DNA from: an uncultured Alistipes sp.
Lineage (GTDB): Bacteria; Bacteroidota; Bacteroidia; Bacteroidales; Rikenellaceae
Length of the DNA stretch: 33,032 bases
NCBI GenBank assembly: GCA_958449275.1
Contig: CAUDHE010000019.1
Coordinates: 1 to 33,032 of the forward strand
Reading direction: 5' to 3'
The translations under genes were made by a program, and so were the position numbers. Below the pieces are notes generated by a model. That model did not search any database and was not told the DNA's origin. It saw only the letters and a list, made by a program, of their open reading frames with translations. Of the stretch, positions 8,641 to 15,462 are shown one piece after another; the first letter of the stretch is position 1, and every line of letters starts with the position of its first letter.

Positions 8641-8825
8641 CGATGAAACGAAAAATCAGATACGGCCTACTGACATTGGCCGTCGCAGCAGGGTGCATGG
8701 GGTGCGCCAAGCTGCATGAAGAGATCGACGAGCGGTATATCGAACGTCCGCAATACGACATCGAGATACCCGCGCCACCGGTATGGGATTCGATTCCCCA
8801 ACCCGACACCCCGATAGGCAAATAA
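8637..8825 (+). CDS. Small lipoprotein, 62 aa, unknown function
   Basis: The start ATG overlaps the preceding stop as ATGA, a translational-coupling arrangement. A second ATG at 8643 could also be used. The N-terminus (KIRYGLLTLAVAAGCMGC) is a lipoprotein signal with two candidate lipobox cysteines. The short mature tail is acidic and Pro-rich (IEIPAPPVWDSIPQPDTPIG). I do not recognise a family. Its position between the DUF3868 gene and traQ leaves it open whether it belongs to the pilus cassette or the transfer machinery; small lipoproteins occur in both. Confidence 0.65.
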   Translation: MTMKRKIRYGLLTLAVAAGCMGCAKLHEEIDERYIERPQYDIEIPAPPVWDSIPQPDTPIGK

Positions 8826-8851
8826 TGTGAAACTCGTAAAAAGGAAACAAC

Positions 8852-9283
8852 ATGAAGAAGATGAAAGGATTTCTGATGCTCGCACTCGCGGCGGTCGGTA
8901 CGCTGCTGACCGCCTGCGACAAGGAGCTGGACATAAAACAGGCGTATGCGTTCCGACTGGAGACGATGCCCGTGCAGACGCGCATCGTGCGCGGAGAAAC
9001 GGCCGAGATACGCTGCACGCTCGTTCGGGAGGGAGAATACAACGGAGCGCGATACACGATTCGCTATTTTCAACCCGACGGCAAAGGAGAACTCCGCATG
9101 GACGACGGCACGCTGTTTCTCCCCAACGACCGCTACCCGCTCACGAGGGAGGTGTTTCGGCTTTACTACACCTCCCGAAGCGATGATCGACAGGTCATCG
9201 ACGTGTATATCGAGGATAACATGGGGCAGATAACCCAGAACTCGTTTTCATTCCAGAATGAGCGGGAAGAAGATGATGAATAA
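8852..9283 (+). CDS. traQ: Conjugal transfer protein TraQ (DUF3872)
   Basis: This 143-residue lipoprotein has the signal GFLMLALAAVGTLLTAC with Cys at the lipobox. Its mature sequence carries the DUF3872/TraQ hallmark blocks: ETMPVQTRIVRGETAEIRC, YTIRYFQPDGKGELRMDDG, LFLPNDRYPLTREVFRLYY and VIDVYIEDNMGQ. TraQ lies near the end of Bacteroides CTn tra operons, usually just after traO and traP. Here it follows the methyltransferase and pilus genes. Its presence beyond them shows that those genes lie inside the transfer operon rather than at its edge. No traP (primase) gene is present in between. Confidence 0.9.
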   Translation: MKKMKGFLMLALAAVGTLLTACDKELDIKQAYAFRLETMPVQTRIVRGETAEIRCTLVREGEYNGARYTIRYFQPDGKGELRMDDGTLFLPNDRYPLTREVFRLYYTSRSDDRQVIDVYIEDNMGQITQNSFSFQNEREEDDE

Positions 9284-9302
9284 CCCCGAAGCACGAACGA
9301 TA

Positions 9303-9326
9303 GAAACGCCCGTTTCCGGGCGTTTC
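9303..9326 (+). terminator. Perfect 10-bp hairpin at the end of the tra operon
   Basis: GAAACGCCCG (9303-9312) and CGGGCGTTTC (9317-9326) pair perfectly around a TTTC loop. It lies 20 bp after the traQ stop and 16 bp before the next start. The trailing sequence (CTAATAATAAAG) lacks a T-run. It could be a weak terminator, a processing or stability element, or an attenuator of the next gene. Confidence 0.55.
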
Positions 9327-9342
9327 CTAATAATAAAGCCTT

Positions 9343-10479
9343 ATGACAGACCAAGAGAAACAACATATCCAGCGCAAAGAAAACTATGAACAGGCATTGG
9401 AGCGATGCGACGGCTACACACAAACCCTGAACTTTCTGAACAGCATACCATCGGAGGATATGACGTTGGGACTGGCAGAGCGGATATTCGTAAAAGAACC
9501 CGAATTGTTTTACCGTATCCCCGACAAATTCAAAGATCGAGAACTATGCGATACGGCCGTGCGTTATGACGGGAGTTATCTGAAATACGTTCCCGAGGCG
9601 ATGAAAACGTGGGAATTGTGCATGAAAGCCATACGGCGCAGTCCGTATGCTATTGCGCATCTCCCCGTGTCGATGAAAAATCCCGAAACGTATCTGCGCC
9701 TCGTGCGGGAGAATCCTCGAAATCTAAAAGGTGTTCCTCGTCAAAGCAGGACATCCGAAATGTGCCGGATTGCATTCGACAACACCTACGGCAAGAATAA
9801 AACCGATTACTCCGTTATTTCGGCTCTGACCGATCCGTCGATGCTTTATCGGGTATTCCGCGAGCAGGACGACCCGAAGAAAATCCGGTTCCTGATGGAC
9901 ATTCTGCCCCATGACGCCGCCTTGATTACCCCGAAAGTCGCATTGGAAGCCGTGCGCAAAAACGGCGAGGTATTGAACAGCGTACCATCGCATTCCATCA
10001 CGGCGGAGGTTGCGGACGCTGCCGTGATGAATTGGCCGGAAGCCATTCAATGGGTTTCGCGCAAACTCCGCACTCCCGATATTTGCCTGCGGGCGGCAAC
10101 ATGTCGACGAGAGTTGTCCATATATGTTCCCGACAAGATTGCCAAAGAGCGGAATATCTATTCTTTCCATCGGAGAGTGGAAGAACTGCTGCGTCAGCCC
10201 CTCGATTATCACCGATATAAAATGCTTTATGAGGGAAAGCCCGTATGCACGGAGTGCGTATGGACGCGCTGTGGCGTTATCGACTACTGCGAAGTGAATT
10301 ATAACCCGAATAAAAACAGACTGGGACTGCGCATTCTTACCGAATCCGCATATCGGGAAAGACGACAGCAGCAACAGGCGTATAAGGCAGGACAAAATCG
10401 GCATGGCGATACGGATACCGCATTGCGAAGGCCTCCGCAGAAAGTACCACAAAAGACGAAACGGGGATTGAAATGGTAA
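9343..10479 (+). CDS. DUF4116-like helical-repeat protein of unknown function
   Basis: This 378-residue soluble protein has no signal peptide. It is built of roughly 24-residue units of the type PEAMKTWELCMKAIRRSPYA, PVSMKNPETYLRLVRENPRN and SRKLRTPDICLRAA. These resemble DUF4116 repeats, in which each unit ends with a V/I-P step (KYVPEAM, AHLPVSM, KGVPRQS). A cysteine cluster (VCTECVWTRCGVIDYC) precedes a basic, Gln-rich tail ending in KTKRGLKW, which may bind nucleic acid. Repeat proteins of this kind occur on Bacteroidetes mobile elements, but no biochemical role is known to me. It is separated from traQ by a hairpin and so may be expressed independently. Confidence 0.7.
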   Translation: MTDQEKQHIQRKENYEQALERCDGYTQTLNFLNSIPSEDMTLGLAERIFVKEPELFYRIPDKFKDRELCDTAVRYDGSYLKYVPEAMKTWELCMKAIRRSPYAIAHLPVSMKNPETYLRLVRENPRNLKGVPRQSRTSEMCRIAFDNTYGKNKTDYSVISALTDPSMLYRVFREQDDPKKIRFLMDILPHDAALITPKVALEAVRKNGEVLNSVPSHSITAEVADAAVMNWPEAIQWVSRKLRTPDICLRAATCRRELSIYVPDKIAKERNIYSFHRRVEELLRQPLDYHRYKMLYEGKPVCTECVWTRCGVIDYCEVNYNPNKNRLGLRILTESAYRERRQQQQAYKAGQNRHGDTDTALRRPPQKVPQKTKRGLKW

Positions 10480-10490
10480 AAAACGTCCTG

Positions 10491-10526
10491 TTTATCACGC
10501 AGAGCCAAAGGAAATCGCTATATTTG
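10491..10526 (+). promoter_or_regulatory. Putative Bacteroidetes-type promoter
   Basis: TATATTTG at 10519-10526 matches the TAnnTTTG -7 element exactly. A weak -33-like TTTA lies at 10491-10494, though the spacing of 24 bp is long. Transcription would start near 10533, about 290 bp before the next convincing start codon at 10825. The product could be a long leader or a small RNA. Confidence 0.4.
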
Positions 10527-10824
10527 CACTTGAATTGCTCGGCAGAACAGCGCAGAATGCGGCAAGTCGTCGGGTGGTTCTACATACGGAAGGAACACAT
10601 TATAGTGGGGCATTGAAAACAGCCAAATTTTAATCCACTCACAAGATAATGGGTAGTTCTCTTCTTTATCGTCGTGTCTATATGCCACAAGCATGTACGA
10701 TAACCGGCGTGAGAAGAAATTATCTATCGAGTGGATAGGTGCTTGGCTGTACCTCAATGCCGGTATTTAACGTACTCTCACGCCTTTTCGTATGGTATTT
10801 GTTAGATTATAAAACAAACGCGAT
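10527..10824 (+). other. Gene-poor interval with inverted repeats; candidate leader or small RNA
   Basis: No convincing coding sequence is seen in these 298 bp. A 79-codon minus-strand frame lacks any recognisable composition. GGCGTGAGA (10706-10714) pairs perfectly with TCTCACGCC (10776-10784), which is followed by TTTT. ACCGGC (10703-10708) pairs with GCCGGT (10759-10764). The two pairings share bases 10706-10708, so they exclude each other. With the promoter at 10519 this could yield an RNA of roughly 255 nt ending near 10788. This is a structural guess only. Confidence 0.3.
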
Positions 10825-11109
10825 ATGGCAGAGAGACGACAAAACAGCCCCCAAGCCCGCAGTTGCATGGCCGACGAATTGCAGCCCCTGATCGGCATGT
10901 ACCGCCTGACTGTCGACGACGAGAAAATCGTCATACCTCAGAATCCCGATTACGGAGTACTCTATAACGACGGAGAGATTCGTTTCGACGACATCGCCGA
11001 AATCACGGTCGATTTTGCTTTTATCAATATCCTTGTCCGCGACGGCTATCTGTTCTCTTTCTACCGACGGGAGCCGCTTATTACCTGTACCCGCAAACTC
11101 TCCTTGTAA
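10825..11109 (+). CDS. Small soluble protein, 94 aa, unknown
   Basis: The frame encodes a 94-residue protein with no signal peptide. After a polar start the body is beta-strand-like and acidic (GMYRLTVDDEKIVIPQNPDY, IRFDDIAEITVDFAFINILV), ending shortly after a Tyr-Arg-Arg-Glu. I do not recognise the family. The gene stands alone on the plus strand, convergent with the minus-strand operon that ends at 11223. A strong bidirectional terminator lies between them. The start could also be the in-frame ATG at 10867, which would give an 80-residue protein. Confidence 0.55.
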   Translation: MAERRQNSPQARSCMADELQPLIGMYRLTVDDEKIVIPQNPDYGVLYNDGEIRFDDIAEITVDFAFINILVRDGYLFSFYRREPLITCTRKLSL

Positions 11110-11116
11110 GTACTGA

Positions 11117-11150
11117 GATTATCGGTTGCTCCGAGTGAGTGCCGATAATC
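11117..11150. repeat. Inverted repeat GATTATCGG / CCGATAATC
   Basis: GATTATCGG (11117-11125) and CCGATAATC (11142-11150) form a perfect 9-bp stem in the gap between convergent genes. Within it GGTTGCTCCG (11124-11133) is also complementary to CGGAGCAACC (11171-11180), which forms part of the adjacent terminator. Alternative, mutually exclusive folds are therefore possible. Confidence 0.55.
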
Positions 11151-11160
11151 ATGGCAATCG

Positions 11161-11193
11161 AAAAATCGGACGGAGCAACCCCGTCCGATTTTT
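11161..11193. terminator. Strong bidirectional terminator between convergent genes
   Basis: A 13-bp perfect stem (AAAAATCGGACGG at 11161-11173 with its complement at 11181-11193) encloses a 7-nt loop. A T-run follows it on the plus strand, and the A-run supplies the T-run on the minus strand. It serves the 94-aa gene ending at 11109 (+) and the accessory operon ending at 11223 (-). Confidence 0.85.
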
Positions 11194-11222
11194 TTACGCC
11201 GTATGTAACGCCCGCCGCCCTG

Positions 11223-11417
11223 TTATCGGGGCGGACGTTGTTGCTGTTCCTGTATGGCGAGCAGTTGCTTCAGCATGTAAGCATGGTTTTCGCCTACGGT
11301 ATGCCCCGACGGCATTTTGCAGGGGCTGTTCATACACTCGCGGCATTGGCGGATTGCTTCGGCGAGGTTATCCACCTTGATAACCTCGCCCGTAATATCT
11401 CGGATAGTCAGTTCCAT
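11223..11417 (-). CDS. Small conserved-looking CTn protein, 64 aa
   Basis: This 64-residue frame starts with MELTIRDITGEVIKVDNLAE, contains a Cys-x-x-Cys-like segment (RQCRECMNSPCKMPSG) and ends in a Gln-rich helix. It is the last gene of the minus-strand operon, 3 bp after the preceding stop. No family is recognised. Tight packing and balanced composition support coding. The cysteines might bind a metal, but this is speculative. Confidence 0.55.
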   Translation of the reverse strand: MELTIRDITGEVIKVDNLAEAIRQCRECMNSPCKMPSGHTVGENHAYMLKQLLAIQEQQQRPPR

Positions 11418-11420
11418 AAT

Positions 11421-11660
11421 CTACATTTCTTCGATATTCGCAATCGGCATATAGTACCCCAGCCACTCCCGAACAGAGGTCATGTTGTATTCCGATGTTA
11501 TGACTGCTCGGCATTCGTCGATAGGTGTGAAACGGGTACTCTCGTAGTTATCGACCCACTCTTTGAGCGTTTCGACGCCCCACGTTTCGGGGTCGTCGAA
11601 AAAGTCGTCCAACGTGCGGATAGGCTCCGCGAACGTAATGATAAGTGTTTCGTAATTCAT
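11421..11660 (-). CDS. Small acidic protein, 79 aa
   Basis: This frame encodes a 79-residue acidic protein (MNYETLIITFAEPIRTLDDF, with ETLKEWVDNYESTRF). No signal peptide, membrane segment or known domain is visible. It lies 7 bp after the DUF3873 gene and 3 bp before the 64-aa gene, so it is clearly within the operon. Comparable small proteins of unknown role fill the pcfJ/pcfK region of Bacteroidales conjugative elements. Acidic composition could suit a DNA-mimic or anti-restriction protein, but nothing here demonstrates that. Confidence 0.55.
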   Translation of the reverse strand: MNYETLIITFAEPIRTLDDFFDDPETWGVETLKEWVDNYESTRFTPIDECRAVITSEYNMTSVREWLGYYMPIANIEEM

Positions 11661-11667
11661 AGGGCAA

Positions 11668-11889
11668 TTATTTATCGGTTTTCTTATTCAGCCACTGGTC
11701 GCGTCTGCGGCGGCACTCCTCCAAAGTCGGAGCGACGCACGAGAACAGTTCGCCGTCCGTGTGGCGGTAGTCGTATTGGCAAAACCGCTTCTTCGTCCTG
11801 CGAGCGAAAGCCGGGGTGAAATACTCGTGCCGTTCCTCTCCCGTAGGGCATACCGACACGCCGGTTACCGTCATCTTCGTTGTTTCCAT
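11668..11889 (-). CDS. DUF3873 family protein
   Basis: This 73-residue protein matches DUF3873, a small family found almost only on Bacteroidales conjugative elements. A variable start (TVTGVSVCPTGEERHEYF) is followed by the conserved block QYDYRHTDGELFSCVAPTLE and the tail ECRRRRDQWL. Function is unknown. It is a useful marker that this stretch belongs to the CTn. It sits between the 85-aa and 79-aa genes of the same operon, with a short 20-bp gap upstream. Confidence 0.8.
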   Translation of the reverse strand: METTKMTVTGVSVCPTGEERHEYFTPAFARRTKKRFCQYDYRHTDGELFSCVAPTLEECRRRRDQWLNKKTDK

Positions 11890-11909
11890 TGTTATCGTTG
11901 TTTAAGGGG

Positions 11910-12167
11910 TTAAAATTCTGCTTTCAATAGTCTGTGTCTGAACTGCTGCGTCGGGTCGCTGACCTTGCGCTGGTGCACCCAAAAGTGGTGTACACCGAAG
12001 CCGTAGACGAAATAGTCGTCGAGCGGAACTCGGGTTTTCAGATTCTCGATGCCCTGCCGCAGTTCGGTTTCGTTGCCGGCGAGAAGTATCGTGTCTATCA
12101 GTCGGAGGAAAATTTCCGCCACCTCGTCGCAATAGGGACAGAAGAAAGATTCAATCGTTACGTTCAT
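11910..12167 (-). CDS. Small protein with N-terminal CxxC, 85 aa
   Basis: This 85-residue protein starts MNVTIESFFCPYCDEVAEIF, giving a Cys-Pro-Tyr-Cys pair that could bind zinc. A helix and an aromatic strand (YFVYGFGVHHFWVHQRKV) follow. I cannot assign a family, although the protein type is common in this part of Bacteroidales CTns. It is 24 bp downstream of pcfJ on the minus strand and 20 bp upstream of the DUF3873 gene, so it is likely co-transcribed. Confidence 0.6.
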   Translation of the reverse strand: MNVTIESFFCPYCDEVAEIFLRLIDTILLAGNETELRQGIENLKTRVPLDDYFVYGFGVHHFWVHQRKVSDPTQQFRHRLLKAEF

Positions 12168-12191
12168 AGTTAGGGTATTTTATGCGGTTTG

Positions 12192-13481
12192 TTATGCGGT
12201 CATTCGCTGCTCGATTTGCGGCATATTACGCCTTACGAGGTTCACGATGCTGTCGTGGTGCTCAGTCTGCGAGTTGTGAACACCGCGGCTTTGCACGACT
12301 TTGAGGGTATCCAATGCCACCTCGACCGTCTCGACACGCCTGCCGCAGACGGTCGCCGAAAAGATAAGCGAGTTCGGTTTTTCGTAGTAGGCATTGGTAA
12401 ACACGCAGTGGTGCATGGCGTCGCCCTCCTCGACGAACTCCTGCACGCTCTCCAATACGCGCACGGAGAGGTCGCCATCGACAAAGACCAGCCCGAAAAA
12501 ACGGGATTTGAGGTCGCGATAATGCTGTTCCTCCTCGGCGGCGCGGCGTTTGCGTTCCAGCAGCTGCACGCGCTCCTGCCGTGCTCGCTTCCTTTCGACA
12601 AGGCGGTCATGGGCTGTTTGCAGGTCAGCGGGGCAAACATACTTCGCGTTGTTGGTGTCCTTGTCGAAATGACGAAGCAGGTCGATGTAGTCGCGCCACA
12701 CGGAAGCGTCCGATATGATATACCCGTTGCGCAGGCAGATTTTGATTGCCGACCAATAGTTCGCGATATTCCACGATTGGCGGTTCGCATAATAAGACAA
12801 TAGTGCAATCTGTCCCGCCTTCAAGAGCGTTTCGGCCTGCGGCGAGCGAAGGACGACCGTAAAGAGGTCGAACGGCAGGATATTGTGGTACTCGCCCGTA
12901 AATCCGTTGCGGCGCAGTTCGGGGATAGTACGCTGGCGCGGATAGGTGGCGCACGGGATTATATCGTAGGCTTTGACGTTGTTTTTACCGCGCACCTCCA
13001 TATCTCCGTAGAGATACCACAAATCGTAATAGCAAAACGACATGGCGCGCGGGCGGGCGACGGTTACGACCTTGCCGTCGGGAGCAATCCATCGTTGCAC
13101 GACCTCGTTAATCGAATAGTCGGCAGACTGCCCGACCTTGTGGGTCGCCTTGACATAGTAGAACCGAATGACTTGATACTGCTTGCAGGTCGTAATGACG
13201 GAGTAATAGGATATAGTGCGGAATACCCGTCTGCGGGTCTGCAACAGCTTCAACTCCGTGCCGCAGTGGGGGCAGGTGCATTCGCAAAGGATGTCGGCCA
13301 ATGCACCGTCGCCCTGCCACGAGTGGCCGCACTCCGTGCAGGAGATGACACCCTTTGCCGACCTGCGGCCGATGTGGTCGAAGCAATGACGGAACGCATG
13401 GTTTTTCTGCGCTTCGGTAATATGGGGCAAACGACGGCTCAATCGTGCGACCTCGATTTGTATCTGTGTCTTCGGTTTCAT
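12192..13481 (-). CDS. pcfJ: PcfJ-like protein
   Basis: This 429-residue protein belongs to the PcfJ family, named from the Enterococcus plasmid pCF10 and frequent on Bacteroidales ICEs. Near residues 48-80 is a zinc-ribbon-like set (ISCTECGHSW, then CECTCPHCGTEL). The central region is aromatic-rich, a basic coiled coil (RLVERKRARQERVQLLERKR) lies near residues 300-325, and the conserved PcfJ core with GDAMHHCVFTNAYY follows near residue 370. PcfJ's molecular role is not well defined; a transfer-related, nucleic-acid-binding role is plausible from the zinc ribbon. It is 17 bp downstream of pcfK, as is usual for this pair. Confidence 0.85.
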   Translation of the reverse strand: MKPKTQIQIEVARLSRRLPHITEAQKNHAFRHCFDHIGRRSAKGVISCTECGHSWQGDGALADILCECTCPHCGTELKLLQTRRRVFRTISYYSVITTCKQYQVIRFYYVKATHKVGQSADYSINEVVQRWIAPDGKVVTVARPRAMSFCYYDLWYLYGDMEVRGKNNVKAYDIIPCATYPRQRTIPELRRNGFTGEYHNILPFDLFTVVLRSPQAETLLKAGQIALLSYYANRQSWNIANYWSAIKICLRNGYIISDASVWRDYIDLLRHFDKDTNNAKYVCPADLQTAHDRLVERKRARQERVQLLERKRRAAEEEQHYRDLKSRFFGLVFVDGDLSVRVLESVQEFVEEGDAMHHCVFTNAYYEKPNSLIFSATVCGRRVETVEVALDTLKVVQSRGVHNSQTEHHDSIVNLVRRNMPQIEQRMTA

Positions 13482-13498
13482 GGTGTTCTGCTTTTGAG

Positions 13499-13921
13499 TT
13501 AGAATAATAGGTTCATCTGCTTGTCTGCGTCGGTCTGCTTCTTGGCGACGGGCTTGCGCTGGGTAAGTTTTGCATAGGCTTCCTGCTCGGCGCGCTTCAT
13601 GGCATCGCGGCGTGCCTGCTGTTTCTCCTCCTCGGTCAGTTCGATGGTGTGATTGACTACCACGCGGCAGTCGATGGACTTGCCGACCTCGATGTCGGGT
13701 TCGTCGTAGTAGTGGAGTGCCATAGCGTAGATTTCCTCGTCCGCGAAGCCGTGGCAGCCGCTCGCCTGCACTTGGTTCAGAATGTAGGTCGTGCAGTCGT
13801 CGATGTTCTTCTGCGGGTCGGCGTAACGCTCGGCGAAAAGTTCGTCCGTCTCCGCCCGCTGCTCCAAATAGGTGCGGATAGTCTGCTTGAAATAGTCCGT
13901 TGCTTTATTCTCTCGTGCCAT
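13499..13921 (-). CDS. pcfK: PcfK-like protein
   Basis: This 140-residue protein matches PcfK-like proteins of Bacteroidales elements. It has a helical start (DYFKQTIRTYLEQRAETDEL), a conserved ASGCHGFADEEIYAMALHYY block near residues 53-72, a DCRVVVNHTIELTEEEKQQA segment, and a Lys/Gln-rich tail ending in QMNLLF. The terminal QMNLLF resembles clamp-binding peptides of the QxxLF type, so contact with the DNA polymerase sliding clamp is conceivable; this is inference from the motif only. It lies directly upstream of pcfJ in the same operon. Confidence 0.82.
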   Translation of the reverse strand: MARENKATDYFKQTIRTYLEQRAETDELFAERYADPQKNIDDCTTYILNQVQASGCHGFADEEIYAMALHYYDEPDIEVGKSIDCRVVVNHTIELTEEEKQQARRDAMKRAEQEAYAKLTQRKPVAKKQTDADKQMNLLF

Positions 13922-13965
13922 AGTCGTCTCTTTTGCGGGGCGGTTTCCCGCCCCTTGTTCAACAT

Positions 13966-14970
13966 CTATTCGTTCATGCCGATAAGTCGGCGCACTTGTT
14001 CCTCCTTGCTCTTTTGAAATATCCAGCCCGCCTTCTTCTCTCCCTCGTGGGTCAGTCGGCTGTTGAAGCGTCCGCCGAGGGCGGATAACTCCGTCTTGAT
14101 AGGCTTCGTATCGCCGAATACGGCAATCGCCTTGTCGGAGTAGTCCACGATGACGAAATCACCCTGCACGACCGTTTCGGGACGCTTGTCCGACCGCTCC
14201 GCAGTCGCGTTCGACAGGCGGATATTGGCTTCGTCGCCTGCGATGTAGGCGAAATCCTCGATTGTCCGTTCGCGGTTGTATATCGGCGACTTGTGGATAA
14301 TCCAACCGTAGTATTTGCTTTGCCCGAGGTAGTAGCCCGCGCCCATCGAGTACTTCTCGCGGTGTTCGTACTCCTCGCACGGCTCGGCCAGATAGGCCGT
14401 TTCGTGGAAGTTGGACGCATGTTTCCGCATTTCGGAAAACAAGTCCCGCGTATGCGAGGAGAACCCCAAGATGACGGTGCGGACGGTACGATAGGCGAAG
14501 TAGTCCGTCATGTGGTCGCTCTCGTCCTGACGGAGTTCCGAGACGATGACGGCCTTTGCCGTCGGGGGCAGGAGTGCGGCGAAGCGTTCGCGCCCGACAG
14601 CCTTGACGCACTCCACACGCTGCCGCTCCTGCTCGGCCTGCCGTGCTTCTTCGGCGGCTTGCTTCTCCGCCTCCTCTACGAGTAATGCCACCTCGAAAGC
14701 GTCCATAAACTGGGGGTTCGCGTCGTCGTAGTATCGGCCGATACCGTGCTTGCGGGAAAGAGGTTGCAGAATGTCCGTGCGGTCTGTCTTTTTTGTGTCG
14801 AGGTTCAGCAGATGATACATGTAGCCGTCGTCGGTGTGTTCCACTTTGTAGACTACATATCGGTTCATCGCCATGTAAGGCCCGTAACCGATGACGATTT
14901 GGTTCTCTTTGACTACCTGCACAGTCGTGTCCGTCGTCGTGCCGCCGAATAATGAAATGTACTTTGCCAT
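13966..14970 (-). CDS. CTn protein with C-terminal GGRFN domain, 334 aa
   Basis: This 334-residue soluble protein has three parts. The N-terminal beta domain (about 1-95) contains YVVYKVEHTDDGYMYHLLNL. A Glu/Gln-rich coiled coil follows (about 100-125). The C-terminal domain contains KAIAVFGDTKPIKTELSALG followed by GRFNSRLTHEGEKKAGWIF. The latter pattern recurs in many proteins of Bacteroidales mobile elements and large phages, often near DNA-processing enzymes. Its function is unknown to me. It is the second gene of the operon, 44 bp upstream of pcfK. Related proteins are sometimes annotated as fusion proteins, which has no functional meaning. Confidence 0.7.
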   Translation of the reverse strand: MAKYISLFGGTTTDTTVQVVKENQIVIGYGPYMAMNRYVVYKVEHTDDGYMYHLLNLDTKKTDRTDILQPLSRKHGIGRYYDDANPQFMDAFEVALLVEEAEKQAAEEARQAEQERQRVECVKAVGRERFAALLPPTAKAVIVSELRQDESDHMTDYFAYRTVRTVILGFSSHTRDLFSEMRKHASNFHETAYLAEPCEEYEHREKYSMGAGYYLGQSKYYGWIIHKSPIYNRERTIEDFAYIAGDEANIRLSNATAERSDKRPETVVQGDFVIVDYSDKAIAVFGDTKPIKTELSALGGRFNSRLTHEGEKKAGWIFQKSKEEQVRRLIGMNE

Positions 14971-14981
14971 GTCTGTAAGTG

Positions 14982-15233
14982 TTAGAAGATGCGAGTAAAA
15001 AGGAAATGGAAAAAGCCGATGAGAGCCACGAGAGAAACCAGCCCCCGAAGAATACCCAGCAGGATATTACGACAGAATACGAAGCCTAAAACGACCCAAA
15101 GGAAGCCCTCGCCCCACGTGTAGAAGCCCAACGCCATCGCGCCGACCTGCACCCACGTCGTCCAACTCGACCCTATGCCAAGTGGAAGGTTGGAGGATTT
15201 CTGTTTCCGTTTATTTTTCTCTATGCTTCTCAT
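14982..15233 (-). CDS. Small inner-membrane protein, 83 aa
   Basis: This first gene of the minus-strand operon encodes 83 residues. A basic N-terminus (MRSIEKNKRKQK) is followed by two or three hydrophobic segments (WVQVGAMALGFYTWGEGFLW, VVLGFVFCRNILLGIL, LVSLVALIGFFHFLF). It should be an integral inner-membrane protein with its N-terminus in the cytoplasm by the positive-inside rule. No family is recognised. It is followed after 11 bp by the 334-aa gene. Its promoter should lie in the palindrome-rich region above 15234, but no clean minus-strand TAnnTTTG box was found. Confidence 0.6.
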   Translation of the reverse strand: MRSIEKNKRKQKSSNLPLGIGSSWTTWVQVGAMALGFYTWGEGFLWVVLGFVFCRNILLGILRGLVSLVALIGFFHFLFTRIF

Positions 15234-15266
15234 AACCTTTGACTTTTTTTTTATGCCGTAGCGGAG

Positions 15267-15462
15267 CCGGTATGGATGGAATCTGTTTCAGTAGCCTGAA
15301 AGGTTCGGGATTCGCTCACGACAAGATTTTTGCGGGAAATACGCTTCGTCCGTAAGGCGCAAGGAAGATTTTCCGCAAAACCGCCCGCCGGCCCGATCTT
15401 GCACGAGCGTAAAGCCCGGAAATACCTTTGCTACTGCAACAGATTCATCCGCTCTATACCGG
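15267..15462. repeat. Long (~196 bp) imperfect palindrome in the divergent control region
   Basis: The outer arms 15267-15294 and 15431-15462 are reverse complements with few differences (shared CCGGTAT and GAATCTGTT/CAGTAG blocks). Complementarity continues inward through an AAAGGT block, a CGCTC block and CAAGAT (against their complements near 15382-15430). An inner hairpin has stem TTTTGCGG / CCGCAAAA, the right half at 15372-15379. As RNA it would fold into one long rod; as DNA it could be a cruciform or a small non-autonomous element with inverted ends. Confidence 0.6.
15398..15430 (+). promoter_or_regulatory. Putative promoter inside the palindrome
   Basis: CTTG at 15398-15401 and TACCTTTG at 15423-15430 are separated by 21 bp, close to the Bacteroides -33/-7 consensus. 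Transcription would start near 15437 and run through the right arm towards the HTH genes, giving a leader of about 265 nt. Confidence 0.45.

Noticed and set aside
10518..10757. 79-codon minus-strand reading frame
   Set aside because: No recognisable motif or neighbouring operon. It lies across inverted repeats and a plus-strand promoter box, so it is more likely a chance frame.
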